From: UBA2705 sp963977105
GTDB lineage: Bacteria; Pseudomonadota; Alphaproteobacteria; Micavibrionales; Micavibrionaceae
Direction of reading: 5' to 3'
Length of the DNA: 64,000 nucleotides
Assembly: GCA_963977105.1 (NCBI GenBank)
Contig: CAXBNI010000003.1
Span: forward strand, 62,001-126,000
Shown piece after piece: positions 54,959 through 64,000 of this stretch. Position numbers and translations under genes: made by a program. The number at the start of each line of letters is the position of its first letter. Position 1 is the stretch's first letter. The notes under the pieces were generated by a model that was not told the origin of the DNA, searched no databases, and saw only the letters and a program-made list of their open reading frames with translations.

Positions 54959-55709
54959 TATCAAGCTCTATATCAGGCGTTTTCACTTTGAATAAAGCTT
55001 GACCGCTCATACCTGCGAGTAGCTCAGGGGCTTCTTTTGTCAGTTTTGCGTATGCTTTAAGCGACTGCGTTATGGGGTCAACGCGTCCACCAAGCCTTGT
55101 AATAGCAGCCTCATATTCCGTATTTGTTTCGTCGATAGCAACATTAAAAACAGTGTCTGGTTTTAACCATTGCATCCATTTTGAAGGAATAATCATTTCT
55201 ATTTCCATGTCGCCAGTGCCAACCAATTCAATCATTGGTTCGCCTTCTTGCACGGAAAAATGATTTTTAATGAACAAGGCAGAGATATGGCCAGAAAAAG
55301 GCGCTTTTACAATGCATTTTTTAACTTGAATATTGGCTGAGTTCTTCATTGCCTTTGCTTCGTCAAGTTCAGCCCTCAAAACGCCAAGCTGCGTTTCACT
55401 GGCAGATCCAAGGTCAAACAAAGCTTGCGTTGCAGTCAGTAACTGTATCTGTCTGTTGACCCTTGCTTGCGTCTGCGCCAGTGTTGATTTTTTTTCATTA
55501 CACTCAAAATTGATCAGGACTTGCCCTTTTTCAACCGTTTCGCCGTCTTTATAATGAACAGCCGAGATACGTCCGCTTAATGGGCTATTAATTCTAGCTT
55601 CCTGTGAAGGTTTTAACTGAATACGAATGATGTTATCAGATGCATAGGCAGCGCCCGAGAGGGGTGCTGCCATTATTAAACAGAATATGGCGCGTATAAA
55701 GAAGTTCAT
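54948..55709 (-). CDS. HlyD/RND-type periplasmic adaptor
   Basis: 253 residues with a signal peptide (cleavage near AYA at 24). The barrel-sandwich halves are SPLSGRISAVHYKDGETVEKG and VKAPFSGHISALFIKNH, with a short coiled coil between (ARVNRQIQLLTATQALFDLG). It has no membrane anchor beyond the signal. It would bridge an inner-membrane part and the TolC-like protein upstream. AGG precedes the ATG; its stop lies inside the next gene. It is shorter than usual adaptors (about 350-400 residues). Confidence 0.85.
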   Translation of the reverse strand: MNFFIRAIFCLIMAAPLSGAAYASDNIIRIQLKPSQEARINSPLSGRISAVHYKDGETVEKGQVLINFECNEKKSTLAQTQARVNRQIQLLTATQALFDLGSASETQLGVLRAELDEAKAMKNSANIQVKKCIVKAPFSGHISALFIKNHFSVQEGEPMIELVGTGDMEIEMIIPSKWMQWLKPDTVFNVAIDETNTEYEAAITRLGGRVDPITQSLKAYAKLTKEAPELLAGMSGQALFKVKTPDIELDNGE

Positions 55710-55747
55710 ATCATTAACCTAGCGTGTAAAACAAGCGGTGAAAAGAG

Positions 55748-57334
55748 TTAAGGTTTTTTATCGCCTAAAATGTCTTCACGTGTTGGTGCTTCATATGCTT
55801 CGGTCGTGGCTTCCTGTACAGACTGTGTGCTGATCAGTGCAGTGAGGCCGTCATTCATCACTTGATCGAGCGCTTTGTGTACCGTCGCGGTCATATCATC
55901 CAATGATTTGCTTTCATGCCCAGACGGAACAAGGTCTGCACCAATCGAAACAGCAAGGTTGGCATAGGCCACTTGTGCGTTGGCTAAAGCATTGTTGCGT
56001 TCGAGTTTTGCAGAAAGGGACTGCGCAGAGCGCTGAATGGCATCAAGCTCTGTCCCGCTTTTTGCTGTTGTAGCATCTTGACTGATTTTAAGAACTTTGG
56101 CTTCAATAACGCTTAACTCATCAGCTGTTTTATAGCCTTCTACGGCTTGTAGGTACTGGCTGTAACTGATTGATACTTGTGAAAGCACAGCAGCCGTTAA
56201 AGCCAGACGTCTCATCTGTGATATCTCAACCTGCGTTTTAGCGCTTTGAATAGCCTTTGGTGCTTGTAAGACATTAATCAAGTTCCAAGTGGCGCGCACG
56301 CCCAGCTCTTGCCAGTTGCTAAATGCGAGGTATTTATTTGAATCATAATTCGTCGAACTTAAGAGAGACAGTCCTGGGAATATGCGGATAATTTCTTTGG
56401 TAATATTTTGTTCGTCTATGCGCTCTTGATACGCTTCTTCACGCAGCTCAGCGCGATAAACAAGACTATATTTCTGTAGCGATTGCAGGCTGCTTGGTAC
56501 AGCAGGCAGCAACGTGCGTGTTGTATTTGGCCTTGCGAGTACAAAATCCTGTGTAGGGGGAAGGTTTATCAGTGAACGCAGCTGTGATTTCGCGATAGAT
56601 AGCTCATGGCGGAGCTGTTTGATTTGCGACATAACTTGTAGCAAGCTGCGACGGTATTCTAATGATTGTAGTGGTGCTTGAAGCTTGCTGAGTTCAATTT
56701 TTTTCGAATTGACCAATGCTTTGTCTGTTAGAATAATAAGGTCTTCAACCTGTGGCAGAAGCTCTTGCGCTGATTGTGCTTTCCAATAGGCACTTTGAAT
56801 TTCTTTGACCATGTTGTTCATGACACGGCGACGGCGCTCAACAGCAGCAAGGACGCGGTCAGATTGTTGCTTTGCTGTAAAATAGCTCAAACCAAAATCC
56901 AATAGATTCCAGCTGAAGCTTAAATCAGCGTTGCGCACAGAGCGTTCTTCTGAGAAAGACGGCTCAAGGGATTCTTCACGTGTGTTTAAAGATATACTGC
57001 GTGATGCTCTTTCATCGCTGCGCCAGCCATAACCTGCATTAGCGGCTAAACGTGGTAACATGTTGAAGTTCGCAAGCGTGAGCTGATTGTTTTGCAGGAC
57101 TTCTTCCATCAATCCCATCTTATAGTCATAATTATAAAGCAATCCGCGTGAAATGGCTTCGGACATTGTTAATGGACGCATCAATGCGGGGGTGGTCATA
57201 TATAATGCGTTCATATCCATCGTGGCACGTTTTTGATGTTCGGCCTTTTGTATGACTTCTGGACTTACAAAACACCCACTCAGGGTCAGGGCGGTCGCTG
57301 TGAGTAGCATTATTTTTAAACTATGTTTACGCAT
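55748..57334 (-). CDS. TolC-like outer-membrane efflux lipoprotein
   Basis: 528 residues. A lipoprotein signal ends at TLSGC (Cys near residue 21). The rest is an alternating strand and long helix pattern typical of the TolC/OMF fold, with two helical hairpin repeats (MVKEIQSAYWKAQSAQELLP, LAKSQLRSLINLPPT; and AVLSQVSISYSQYLQAVEGY, VAYANLAVSIGADLVPSG). It would form the outer-membrane exit channel for the cluster. Its start is 38 bases after the stop of the giant gene on the same strand, consistent with an operon. Confidence 0.88.
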   Translation of the reverse strand: MRKHSLKIMLLTATALTLSGCFVSPEVIQKAEHQKRATMDMNALYMTTPALMRPLTMSEAISRGLLYNYDYKMGLMEEVLQNNQLTLANFNMLPRLAANAGYGWRSDERASRSISLNTREESLEPSFSEERSVRNADLSFSWNLLDFGLSYFTAKQQSDRVLAAVERRRRVMNNMVKEIQSAYWKAQSAQELLPQVEDLIILTDKALVNSKKIELSKLQAPLQSLEYRRSLLQVMSQIKQLRHELSIAKSQLRSLINLPPTQDFVLARPNTTRTLLPAVPSSLQSLQKYSLVYRAELREEAYQERIDEQNITKEIIRIFPGLSLLSSTNYDSNKYLAFSNWQELGVRATWNLINVLQAPKAIQSAKTQVEISQMRRLALTAAVLSQVSISYSQYLQAVEGYKTADELSVIEAKVLKISQDATTAKSGTELDAIQRSAQSLSAKLERNNALANAQVAYANLAVSIGADLVPSGHESKSLDDMTATVHKALDQVMNDGLTALISTQSVQEATTEAYEAPTREDILGDKKP

Positions 57335-57372
57335 TTTTTTCTTTCGTCTTTTCTAAAATGTAAATACTTGAA

Positions 57373-60300
57373 TTATCCGTCGATCGCATTGAGGAAGGCT
57401 TGCTGACGCTGTACCTGTGCGAAACGTGTTTGTTCGTGAATTTGATCTGAAAACGATGGGCGGCCATTTTGCGGCATCATAAAGCCTTGTTTTTCTTCAT
57501 CATCGCTTGATTCTTCTGGAAGCTCCTGCGGGGCGCTATCCTGTAGTTCAGGTTCTAAGCTTTCTTCAGCCGTAGCGGGGGCATCCTCTACATCTAAGAC
57601 AGGCTGAGAATCTTGCGTGTTGAGGTCAACTTCTTCGAGGTCACGATTAATGATGACGCGTACAGGCGCTTTAATTTCTTCGCCGCGTGTGTCTTTGGCA
57701 ATCACGACAATTTCAATTGCTTCTGGTGACCCTTTAGGCGGCGTCCCTTTAAAGCTCAAATCACCACTGTCAAAAGCTAACCAACCAGGTATCGGTGAGC
57801 CATCTGCCAATTCGGCTTCGAAAGAAAGCGCTTCCCCCGGATTGCTGTGCTGGAAGATCGCCTTGGAGACTTGGAATGCCATCTCTTTTGTTTCGATCAT
57901 TAATTTGTTGTCGACGGTGCCAGAAAGCCAAAATTCTGGAACAGATGCACGATAATACATGCTGTCATCCTTAAAGGGATTAAGTGCAACTTCAAAGTTT
58001 CTCAGCCCTGTTACAGGGTCAATTACAGGTGGCTCATTGCCTGAATATGGTGGCGGCGATGAAGGCGGCGGAACGTTAGGAACGGTGCCCGTGCCGGGTA
58101 TTGGCGTCGGGTCTGGCGGTATAACATGAACCAAATCAATCACGTCAGTTACAATAATTGTGAATGTGTTGGGGATCGTATCAAATAGCCCCGTATCATC
58201 CTGCACTGTAAAGGTGAAATCTGCATAGGGGTTACCAAAGGCATCTTTCTCCGGTGTAAATGTGAGGTCTGGAATTTGCGCCGTTGTAATAATTTGCCCA
58301 GCGGTAACGTCAACCCCGTTTAATTTAAGGGTGCCATCTAATGGCAGTGTATCAATACGCACATTATCAAAACGGTCACCTATGTCAGGGTCAGTGAAGC
58401 CGAAATCAGCCTCCACGAACCTAAGAATGGTGTCTTCTTCAATTGTGTAGCTTTTATCTGCCCCTAACGGTGGGTCCATATCTGGCGTTATGTTGATGGT
58501 AAATGTGTTTGGCAAAATGTCGAAACGGCTTGTGTTATCTTGCACAGAGAAAGTGAACGTTGTTAACGGTGTGCCTGTCGCATTTTGATTTGGCGTGAAT
58601 GTTAAGTTTGGAATATTAGCGACTGTAATAACCTGCCCAGACGTCACTGGCGTTCCACTTAGGTTGAGTGTTCCGCCTGTCGGCAAGGTATCTATGCGCA
58701 CATTCGCAAAAGTGTCCGCAGGGTTAGGGTCCGTGAAACCAAAATCAACCGCAGCAAAGGTTAGTGTTGTGTCTTCGCCAATCGTAAAGCTTTTATCTGC
58801 CCCTGCCGGAGGCTGCGCGAGTTCGAAACCAAAGTCATTATTAATGCTCGCGGCGCCTTCGCCGAGTGTGCGTTCAATTAAATTATCGGTTTGCGACCCT
58901 GTTGCGTCAAATGATGGCGCGTATTGTGCGCCAATGCCATTTGCACTGCCATTGGGCTGAACGCTTATACGGTAATCCCCGACCGGAAGTGCGCCGAAGT
59001 TATAATCACCGTTTACATCGGTAATGTCGGTTAAGGTAATGTCGTCGCCATTACCGAAAATATCATCAAGACCTGCATAAATAAGGTTAACCTGCACGCC
59101 GCTAATACGCACTTCGCCGCCATCAATGACATCATCTAGATCTATATCTTCCCACAAAGTACCCGCCGCGGTATTTAAGCCCGCGCCTTCTGCGACAGTA
59201 TAGTCATTTACGCCGCCCGCGCCTGTGCGCTCGCCAGTGCTTGTGCCTGCTGCGCCGCCGGTTGATGCACCTGGGGCTGTTGTTAATGATGCAGGGCCTC
59301 CATCAAGAGATGTCCATGTAACATTGGCGTTTGTGTTCGCCACAACAAGTGCCGCATCAATAATATCGGCTGTATAGACAATTGTCACTGAACCCGCTGT
59401 CGGGAAATCTGTGATATCAACATCCAAACCAGTAACTGTAGAATTATCCGTGACCCCAGCCACGCCGCCAGCAGGCGTGATGGAGGAAACTTGAAGGTTG
59501 CTTAAGTTAGCTGGCAGATTATCCAGCACATTAATATCAAAGGCCGTATTCCCTGATGTGTTGTTAAATGTGATGGTAAATGTAGCGGTTGTACCATCTG
59601 TTGAGGTGACACGCTTGATTAAATTGCCAATGACCGCTTCTTCAACATCTACGCCAACGTTGTTTGTAGTGGAAATGTTTGATGCGCCTTCTAACGCTTC
59701 GGCGTTAACTGTAATCGTGTCCCCATCATCAACGCTCGCAACGTTTAAAACTAACGCATTAAATTCAATGACAATAAATTCTTGATTTACGTCGCTGTCA
59801 AGGTTGGTTAAAGACCCCAAACGGAATTGTGGGTCTGTGCCATCGTTAAATGGCCCGCCAGTAATTAAGCCGCCCGGAATAACAAATGTTGGATCAATGC
59901 CAGCTACGGTTGCTTCGTTACCAACAATTAAACCATTGCCTGCTAGCCCTGCGCCATCAGCAGAAAGCCCGCCATCTGAGATGAAAGCGACGGTTGCGGT
60001 GCCGTCATTCAAAAACTGAAGGCCTGCCGGTATATTGGGTTCAACACGGAAGTCAGCTGTCGTACTTTCAGGGATGCGCATTGTAAAGCGGTAGCGCACC
60101 ACTTCGCCTACGGCGACGTCACTACCCGCAGTCGCAGATTCTGAGCTATCTTCAAGAGCTAAAGTTGGCGCTTGAATGGGAATGGTAACGCCGCCGTTAC
60201 CCGTATTCGTATAATCGTTAATACCGCCTGCGCCAGTACGTTCTGTGTCGACGGTGCTAAGTGTGCTGGGGTCGGCAAGCGCGCCCGCTATGGAATGCCA

Positions 60301-63300
60301 TGTGGCCGTGCCTGCGTTGGTTAATGTATCGCCTATGCCAGCGCCCGTATCAATTGTTGTTTGAAAGGTGAAGGTGGATGTTTGACCTGCGGTTAATGAT
60401 GTGTAGGTCGCGTTAAAATCACCGCCATTTTCAGTCAGCGATGTCGGAACAACGCCTGCTGTATTACTTAAACTAGCGCCAACATAAGTTAACCCTGCAG
60501 GGATGACATTGTCAAAATTGACGTCAAACGCTGTGGCAAGGTTACCGCCGGGCGCAGTGAGGACAACAGTCCATGTAATGGTATCGCCAGTATCTGCGCT
60601 CGCCGTATTGGGCGTAACCGTAACATTGACCTGTGGCTCAACCACGGTGACATTCGGCGCTGTGTCCGTATCTGAATCGTTGGTTGATGTCCATGTCGCG
60701 CTGTTATTCAATGTGCTGCCACCATCGGTGCTCGACGTGTTCAGTACAGCCGCGCGGTACACAATGGTTATGGTTTCAGCTGTGGTGTTATCAGTATTGA
60801 CGTTGGTGATATTACCAAAATCAAAAGTGGCTCTGCGGGCGTCATTATCTGCGCCGCCGCCAACATTTGCGAAGATAACATTGCTTGCAACCCCTGCATA
60901 ACCACCGACTGCGTCTGTGGTTATATCGCCCGAAGAGGCGACTATGGAATCAATTGCTATAAAGGCTAAGCCTGCGTCAAGGTTATCCACCAAGGAAACG
61001 GTGCTACTGAGCCCCTCAGGTACAGAGATTGTTAATGTGTACTCGACAATTTCGCCAATGATCACATTATTGCCCGTTGTTGATACCTGATCCGTGTCTG
61101 TAATTGTTTTATTTAACTGTGCGCCTGCAATTGTGACAATCGCAGCGTCACTGAGGTCTACCGCCGTAAAGTCTGGTCCGCCTTCAGTATTCGCGTAATT
61201 TGATAATGTTACCGTGTTCGTCAGGTCTACGCCTGCTTGCGCAAGATTATCAACCTGAAGGTCGTAAGTCACAATGAGGATGTTTTGTCCGTTCGTTGCG
61301 TGGTAGGCATCAAGAGCGCCCGTTCCGCCATCGGTAAAAACAATCCCACCTGCAAATAACGCGGTGTCTGGCGATGCAGTATCAATGGCGATGGTTGTGC
61401 CTGCGCCGTTCACAGCACGTAGGTTAAGGCCGCCACCAGGGACGACAAAACCGGCAGGCAGCGTGTCGCTAATGGTGATATCAAACGCACCATTTGGGCT
61501 TGAACCTGTGTTCTCTATAATCAATGCAAACCGAACAAGGTCGCCTTCGTCAACGCCGCTCATATCACCATCTAAGTTGAGGGAGGTCAGGTTCGTTGAA
61601 TTTACAGTCGCACTTAAGGGGTTTGCGTCCACATTGCCTGCGTCTTTAACCCCAGAAGGCGCGCCGCTTGTATAGCTTGGCGTGAATGTGCCGCCGCTAA
61701 CGTCTGTTGCGACAACGCCTTTAATGACTTGAAGGATTTCGGGTTGCTGCAGTGTTATCTGTCCTAAATCGTTAGTAATTGATGTCGCTGTCGGCGAGTT
61801 ATCATCGCCTTGCTCGGCTAATGTTGTAAGGAGCAGCCCATCTGCAAAGGGCGTGTTCGTTGTACGGATTGTAAAAAGAATATCAATTTTACCGCCATCA
61901 TTTGTAACGTCGGCTAAATCACCAAGGTTAAACTTTACAAAGTTTGAAACGGCGTCCGTTGTCACTGTTGGCGAAGGGACGCCGCCTGTAATGTCTGCCG
62001 TGGCTGTCGGTCCGTAACGGAAATCGCCAACTGTTGGCACCGCATTACCATTATCCAGAACAAAGCTGTCGCCACCTGCTCCATTGGCGTCAATATCATC
62101 AACGCTAAAGACGGGTAGGGGGAGGTAAGCATCAAGGATAAAGTTTTCCAAATCACCTGTGACGAGGTCATATTCAAGACGGAAGGTTACGTCATCGCCC
62201 GGTTTAATGTTTGTAAGCGTACCGCCCGTCGCGCCGTTTAGCGCATATATACTGAGTGATACATTATTGTTCGGCACAGTAACGCTTGCGCCTGAACCGT
62301 CTGTGACCATAACAGGGCCCGCGACAGCGGCGAGCGCACCATCAAGCAACCGTCCTTCAACGGTAACGGTACTTGCGAGTGTATCACCCTGCTTGAGATT
62401 AAGATTGCCTACATTGCTGTCATACTCATCTTGAATAATTGTACGGTAAGTGATGGTTAGCGTTGTGCCAGCAAGGTCATCAGCGCCAAATTTACCACCC
62501 TCAAGGATGCCTGATACTGCATTGGTGGTCAGCAGGCCCGAAATATCAAAATCAAGTTGATGGTCGTCGTCGCCAATAGTCGTGTCTATAAAATCTGTTG
62601 TGAAGCTATAAGGGCCTTCACCCACACCTTGGCGCGTAACAGAAAGTGTCGGCGTAAAACCGCCATCAAGCAGCTGACCATCGGCAAAGATATCGGCGAC
62701 AGTAAGAGTGTCATAGGCAAAAAAGTCTGAAATTTGTACATCTATAGTGTATTCGAGCGTGTCACCAGGCGTTGCCCCCGCATGCCCCGTGTCTGTTTGT
62801 ATCGTTACGCCTTTTTGCGTAGCAATAGATTTTGCCGCGATTGTCGGCGCTGTTGAGGTGTCGGATAAAGGGCCTGTTGCATCACGCGTATCATTAGGAG
62901 TCCAGTTGCCGCCAAACACGACATTTGCGGCCTCACCAAGACTTTGCGCTGCGCCTGTAAGAGGAGAGAGAACATCAGCGCCTGCTTGGTCAAACTCGGC
63001 GACGTAAAAATTAGCAGTAATCGTTTGTGTGCCGCTTAAAGCCGCAAAGTCGACAGTCAAGACATCATCAGTTAAGTCGCCTGCGCTGACTTGGCCTAAA
63101 CTTGTAACATCCAAAACGCCGCCACCTGTACTTGAGCCACTGGTGTAGACAAGTTCTTCAGCAAAAGTGAAGTCGAGTGATGCTGCGTCTATAGTTTCAC
63201 CGGCGGCAACTTCAACTTCAATACTATAGCTGCGCTCAAAATTAGGGCCGGTTGCGGTTTCACCCTCTGGGGCATTTAACGTCGTATTTAGACGGTAAAT

Positions 63301-64000
63301 TTGCGGCGTTAGCGTGGCGCTGTTGGTATTGCCAGCGGTAAGCGTCGCGGCTTGCACTGAAGGGTCAGTGTCAAAGTCATCTAAAGCGGTATTACCGAAT
63401 GTGAACCCTGCGCTAGTCACAACATCAAGCCCCGTGCCGACATCTGCATCTGCGCTGACATTCGCTGTGATCACGATAGGGGCGGTCGGTTGATCTGGTG
63501 TGTAACTCCCAAAAGGAAGCTTTAACAGGATGAGTTGATCACCAGATCGCAGGCCGAGGCCAGCATCTAATGTGACGACTAAAGGGTCGCCGGCTGTGTC
63601 TACTGCTTCTGGGTGGTTAAACTGAAGGCCGGCAGTGCCGCCGTCAATGTCTTCAAGTGTGATAACCGTGGAATCTACGGCGGCGCCAAGATAGGTGGCG
63701 CTAACAAAACTTACGCCATCTGCGCTGCTAGTATAGGTGTCTGTAGCTGTATTGTAAACGCCATCCGCGCCCAAAAAGGGGAGGAATAAATTGACGTATG
63801 GGCCATAGCCGGTATCCACAGCGGACGTGTTGTCAAAAGTTACAGTGAATGTGATTTGTTCGCCAATCAACGGGTCTTCAGCAGGGGCGCTAATGGTCGC
63901 TTCAGGTACGGCGGCCAAAACAGAAGCGTAAGATTGCTGCCCAGATTCTGTAATCGCCAGGGCGGAATTAATTGTCCCAATATTAAATTCAAGATCCCAG
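57373..64000 (-). CDS. Giant multi-domain surface protein, partial at the right edge
   Basis: The frame remains open from the stop at 57373 to the right edge, giving more than 2,200 residues with the N-terminus missing; a TTG near 63918 is only an internal codon. Most of the visible part is a series of DUF11/Ig-like beta-sandwich repeats of about 150-170 residues with recurring segments such as ERTGAGGINDYT and ERTGAGGVNDYT. An SdrD-type domain (about 58930-59170; GTLWEDIDLDDVIDGGEVRI) is followed by two cadherin-like repeats (58140-58812) and a Pro-rich linker, a putative-Ig (dystroglycan-type) domain (about 57620-57990) and an acidic tail. I see no RTX nonapeptides, LPXTG or PEP-CTERM. Genes for export lie just downstream, so it is probably their substrate. 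Confidence 0.87.
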   Translation of the reverse strand, partial: WDLEFNIGTINSALAITESGQQSYASVLAAVPEATISAPAEDPLIGEQITFTVTFDNTSAVDTGYGPYVNLFLPFLGADGVYNTATDTYTSSADGVSFVSATYLGAAVDSTVITLEDIDGGTAGLQFNHPEAVDTAGDPLVVTLDAGLGLRSGDQLILLKLPFGSYTPDQPTAPIVITANVSADADVGTGLDVVTSAGFTFGNTALDDFDTDPSVQAATLTAGNTNSATLTPQIYRLNTTLNAPEGETATGPNFERSYSIEVEVAAGETIDAASLDFTFAEELVYTSGSSTGGGVLDVTSLGQVSAGDLTDDVLTVDFAALSGTQTITANFYVAEFDQAGADVLSPLTGAAQSLGEAANVVFGGNWTPNDTRDATGPLSDTSTAPTIAAKSIATQKGVTIQTDTGHAGATPGDTLEYTIDVQISDFFAYDTLTVADIFADGQLLDGGFTPTLSVTRQGVGEGPYSFTTDFIDTTIGDDDHQLDFDISGLLTTNAVSGILEGGKFGADDLAGTTLTITYRTIIQDEYDSNVGNLNLKQGDTLASTVTVEGRLLDGALAAVAGPVMVTDGSGASVTVPNNNVSLSIYALNGATGGTLTNIKPGDDVTFRLEYDLVTGDLENFILDAYLPLPVFSVDDIDANGAGGDSFVLDNGNAVPTVGDFRYGPTATADITGGVPSPTVTTDAVSNFVKFNLGDLADVTNDGGKIDILFTIRTTNTPFADGLLLTTLAEQGDDNSPTATSITNDLGQITLQQPEILQVIKGVVATDVSGGTFTPSYTSGAPSGVKDAGNVDANPLSATVNSTNLTSLNLDGDMSGVDEGDLVRFALIIENTGSSPNGAFDITISDTLPAGFVVPGGGLNLRAVNGAGTTIAIDTASPDTALFAGGIVFTDGGTGALDAYHATNGQNILIVTYDLQVDNLAQAGVDLTNTVTLSNYANTEGGPDFTAVDLSDAAIVTIAGAQLNKTITDTDQVSTTGNNVIIGEIVEYTLTISVPEGLSSTVSLVDNLDAGLAFIAIDSIVASSGDITTDAVGGYAGVASNVIFANVGGGADNDARRATFDFGNITNVNTDNTTAETITIVYRAAVLNTSSTDGGSTLNNSATWTSTNDSDTDTAPNVTVVEPQVNVTVTPNTASADTGDTITWTVVLTAPGGNLATAFDVNFDNVIPAGLTYVGASLSNTAGVVPTSLTENGGDFNATYTSLTAGQTSTFTFQTTIDTGAGIGDTLTNAGTATWHSIAGALADPSTLSTVDTERTGAGGINDYTNTGNGGVTIPIQAPTLALEDSSESATAGSDVAVGEVVRYRFTMRIPESTTADFRVEPNIPAGLQFLNDGTATVAFISDGGLSADGAGLAGNGLIVGNEATVAGIDPTFVIPGGLITGGPFNDGTDPQFRLGSLTNLDSDVNQEFIVIEFNALVLNVASVDDGDTITVNAEALEGASNISTTNNVGVDVEEAVIGNLIKRVTSTDGTTATFTITFNNTSGNTAFDINVLDNLPANLSNLQVSSITPAGGVAGVTDNSTVTGLDVDITDFPTAGSVTIVYTADIIDAALVVANTNANVTWTSLDGGPASLTTAPGASTGGAAGTSTGERTGAGGVNDYTVAEGAGLNTAAGTLWEDIDLDDVIDGGEVRISGVQVNLIYAGLDDIFGNGDDITLTDITDVNGDYNFGALPVGDYRISVQPNGSANGIGAQYAPSFDATGSQTDNLIERTLGEGAASINNDFGFELAQPPAGADKSFTIGEDTTLTFAAVDFGFTDPNPADTFANVRIDTLPTGGTLNLSGTPVTSGQVITVANIPNLTFTPNQNATGTPLTTFTFSVQDNTSRFDILPNTFTINITPDMDPPLGADKSYTIEEDTILRFVEADFGFTDPDIGDRFDNVRIDTLPLDGTLKLNGVDVTAGQIITTAQIPDLTFTPEKDAFGNPYADFTFTVQDDTGLFDTIPNTFTIIVTDVIDLVHVIPPDPTPIPGTGTVPNVPPPSSPPPYSGNEPPVIDPVTGLRNFEVALNPFKDDSMYYRASVPEFWLSGTVDNKLMIETKEMAFQVSKAIFQHSNPGEALSFEAELADGSPIPGWLAFDSGDLSFKGTPPKGSPEAIEIVVIAKDTRGEEIKAPVRVIINRDLEEVDLNTQDSQPVLDVEDAPATAEESLEPELQDSAPQELPEESSDDEEKQGFMMPQNGRPSFSDQIHEQTRFAQVQRQQAFLNAIDG
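58140..58812 (-). repeat. Two tandem cadherin-like coding repeats
   Basis: Each is about 110 residues and begins GADKSFTIGEDTTL or GADKSYTIEEDTIL, with FGFTDP, NVRIDTLP, GTL, ITTAQIPDLTFTP and FTVQDDTGLFDTIPNTFTI-type segments in the same order. They are close enough to be a recent duplication. Confidence 0.85.

Noticed and set aside
63918..64000. A TTG start for the giant surface protein near 63918
   Set aside because: The frame continues without a stop to the window edge and the sequence there has the same repeat-like character, so the gene is partial.

Overview
The window looks like chromosomal DNA of a Gram-negative bacterium, most likely an alphaproteobacterium of moderate GC. The evidence is outer-membrane machinery (usher-like barrel, TolC, lipoproteins, a two-partner-secretion exoprotein), ClpA, a fused LplT/Aas phospholipid-repair protein and a gamma-glutamyl amine catabolism operon. 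I cannot assign a genus. I see no rRNA, tRNA, CRISPR array, insertion sequence or phage module. Nearly all the DNA is coding, and no gap without a gene exceeds about 270 bases.

Layout. 1-3.7 kb: the end of a periplasmic-type protein and a large usher-like outer-membrane protein with SdrD-like and AMIN-like domains. 3.8-9.6 kb (minus strand): a fatty-acid degradation operon, fadD-fadA-fadN type. 9.9-16.1 kb: an MFS transporter, then a tight operon of glutamine-synthetase-like ligase, aldehyde dehydrogenase, iron-type alcohol dehydrogenase and class I amidotransferase. This set could degrade an amine, possibly an amino-alcohol such as ethanolamine, through gamma-glutamyl intermediates; a FAD-dependent PuuB-like oxidase lies apart at 30.8-32.1 kb. 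16.2-25.2 kb: an RNase II/R-family nuclease, a ClpA-like unfoldase, and several unrecognised envelope proteins including an Asn-rich repeat protein beside a lipoprotein. 25.2-30.8 kb: an FMN reductase and TetR regulator divergent from a lipase and an LplT-PlsC-AMP-ligase fusion, with clear palindromic operators in the shared promoter region. 32.3-39.5 kb: HAD phosphatase, histidine kinase, YaiI-like protein, adenosine deaminase, an uncertain SET-like protein and a Bcr/CflA efflux pump.

39.7-51.4 kb looks accessory: an orphan TPS exoprotein with LamG and MBG domains, a YchJ-like SEC-C protein, a novel helical-repeat/beta-solenoid protein, a zinc alcohol dehydrogenase, a 2H phosphoesterase, and a plus-strand cluster of a LuxI-like GNAT acyltransferase, an AraC-family regulator and a ThiF/E1-like adenylating enzyme. 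That cluster resembles a small signal or natural-product module of a kind I do not recognise.

51.5-64 kb (minus strand): a five-gene cluster encoding a giant surface protein (open at the right edge), a TolC-like outer-membrane factor, a HlyD-type adaptor, a GAF-domain HlyD adaptor and a membrane M50 protease fused to a HlyD domain. There is no ABC ATPase in it. I regard this as the best candidate for an undescribed system: a dedicated export or surface-anchoring route resembling type I secretion, with a protease and a cytoplasmic sensor domain in place of the usual ATPase.
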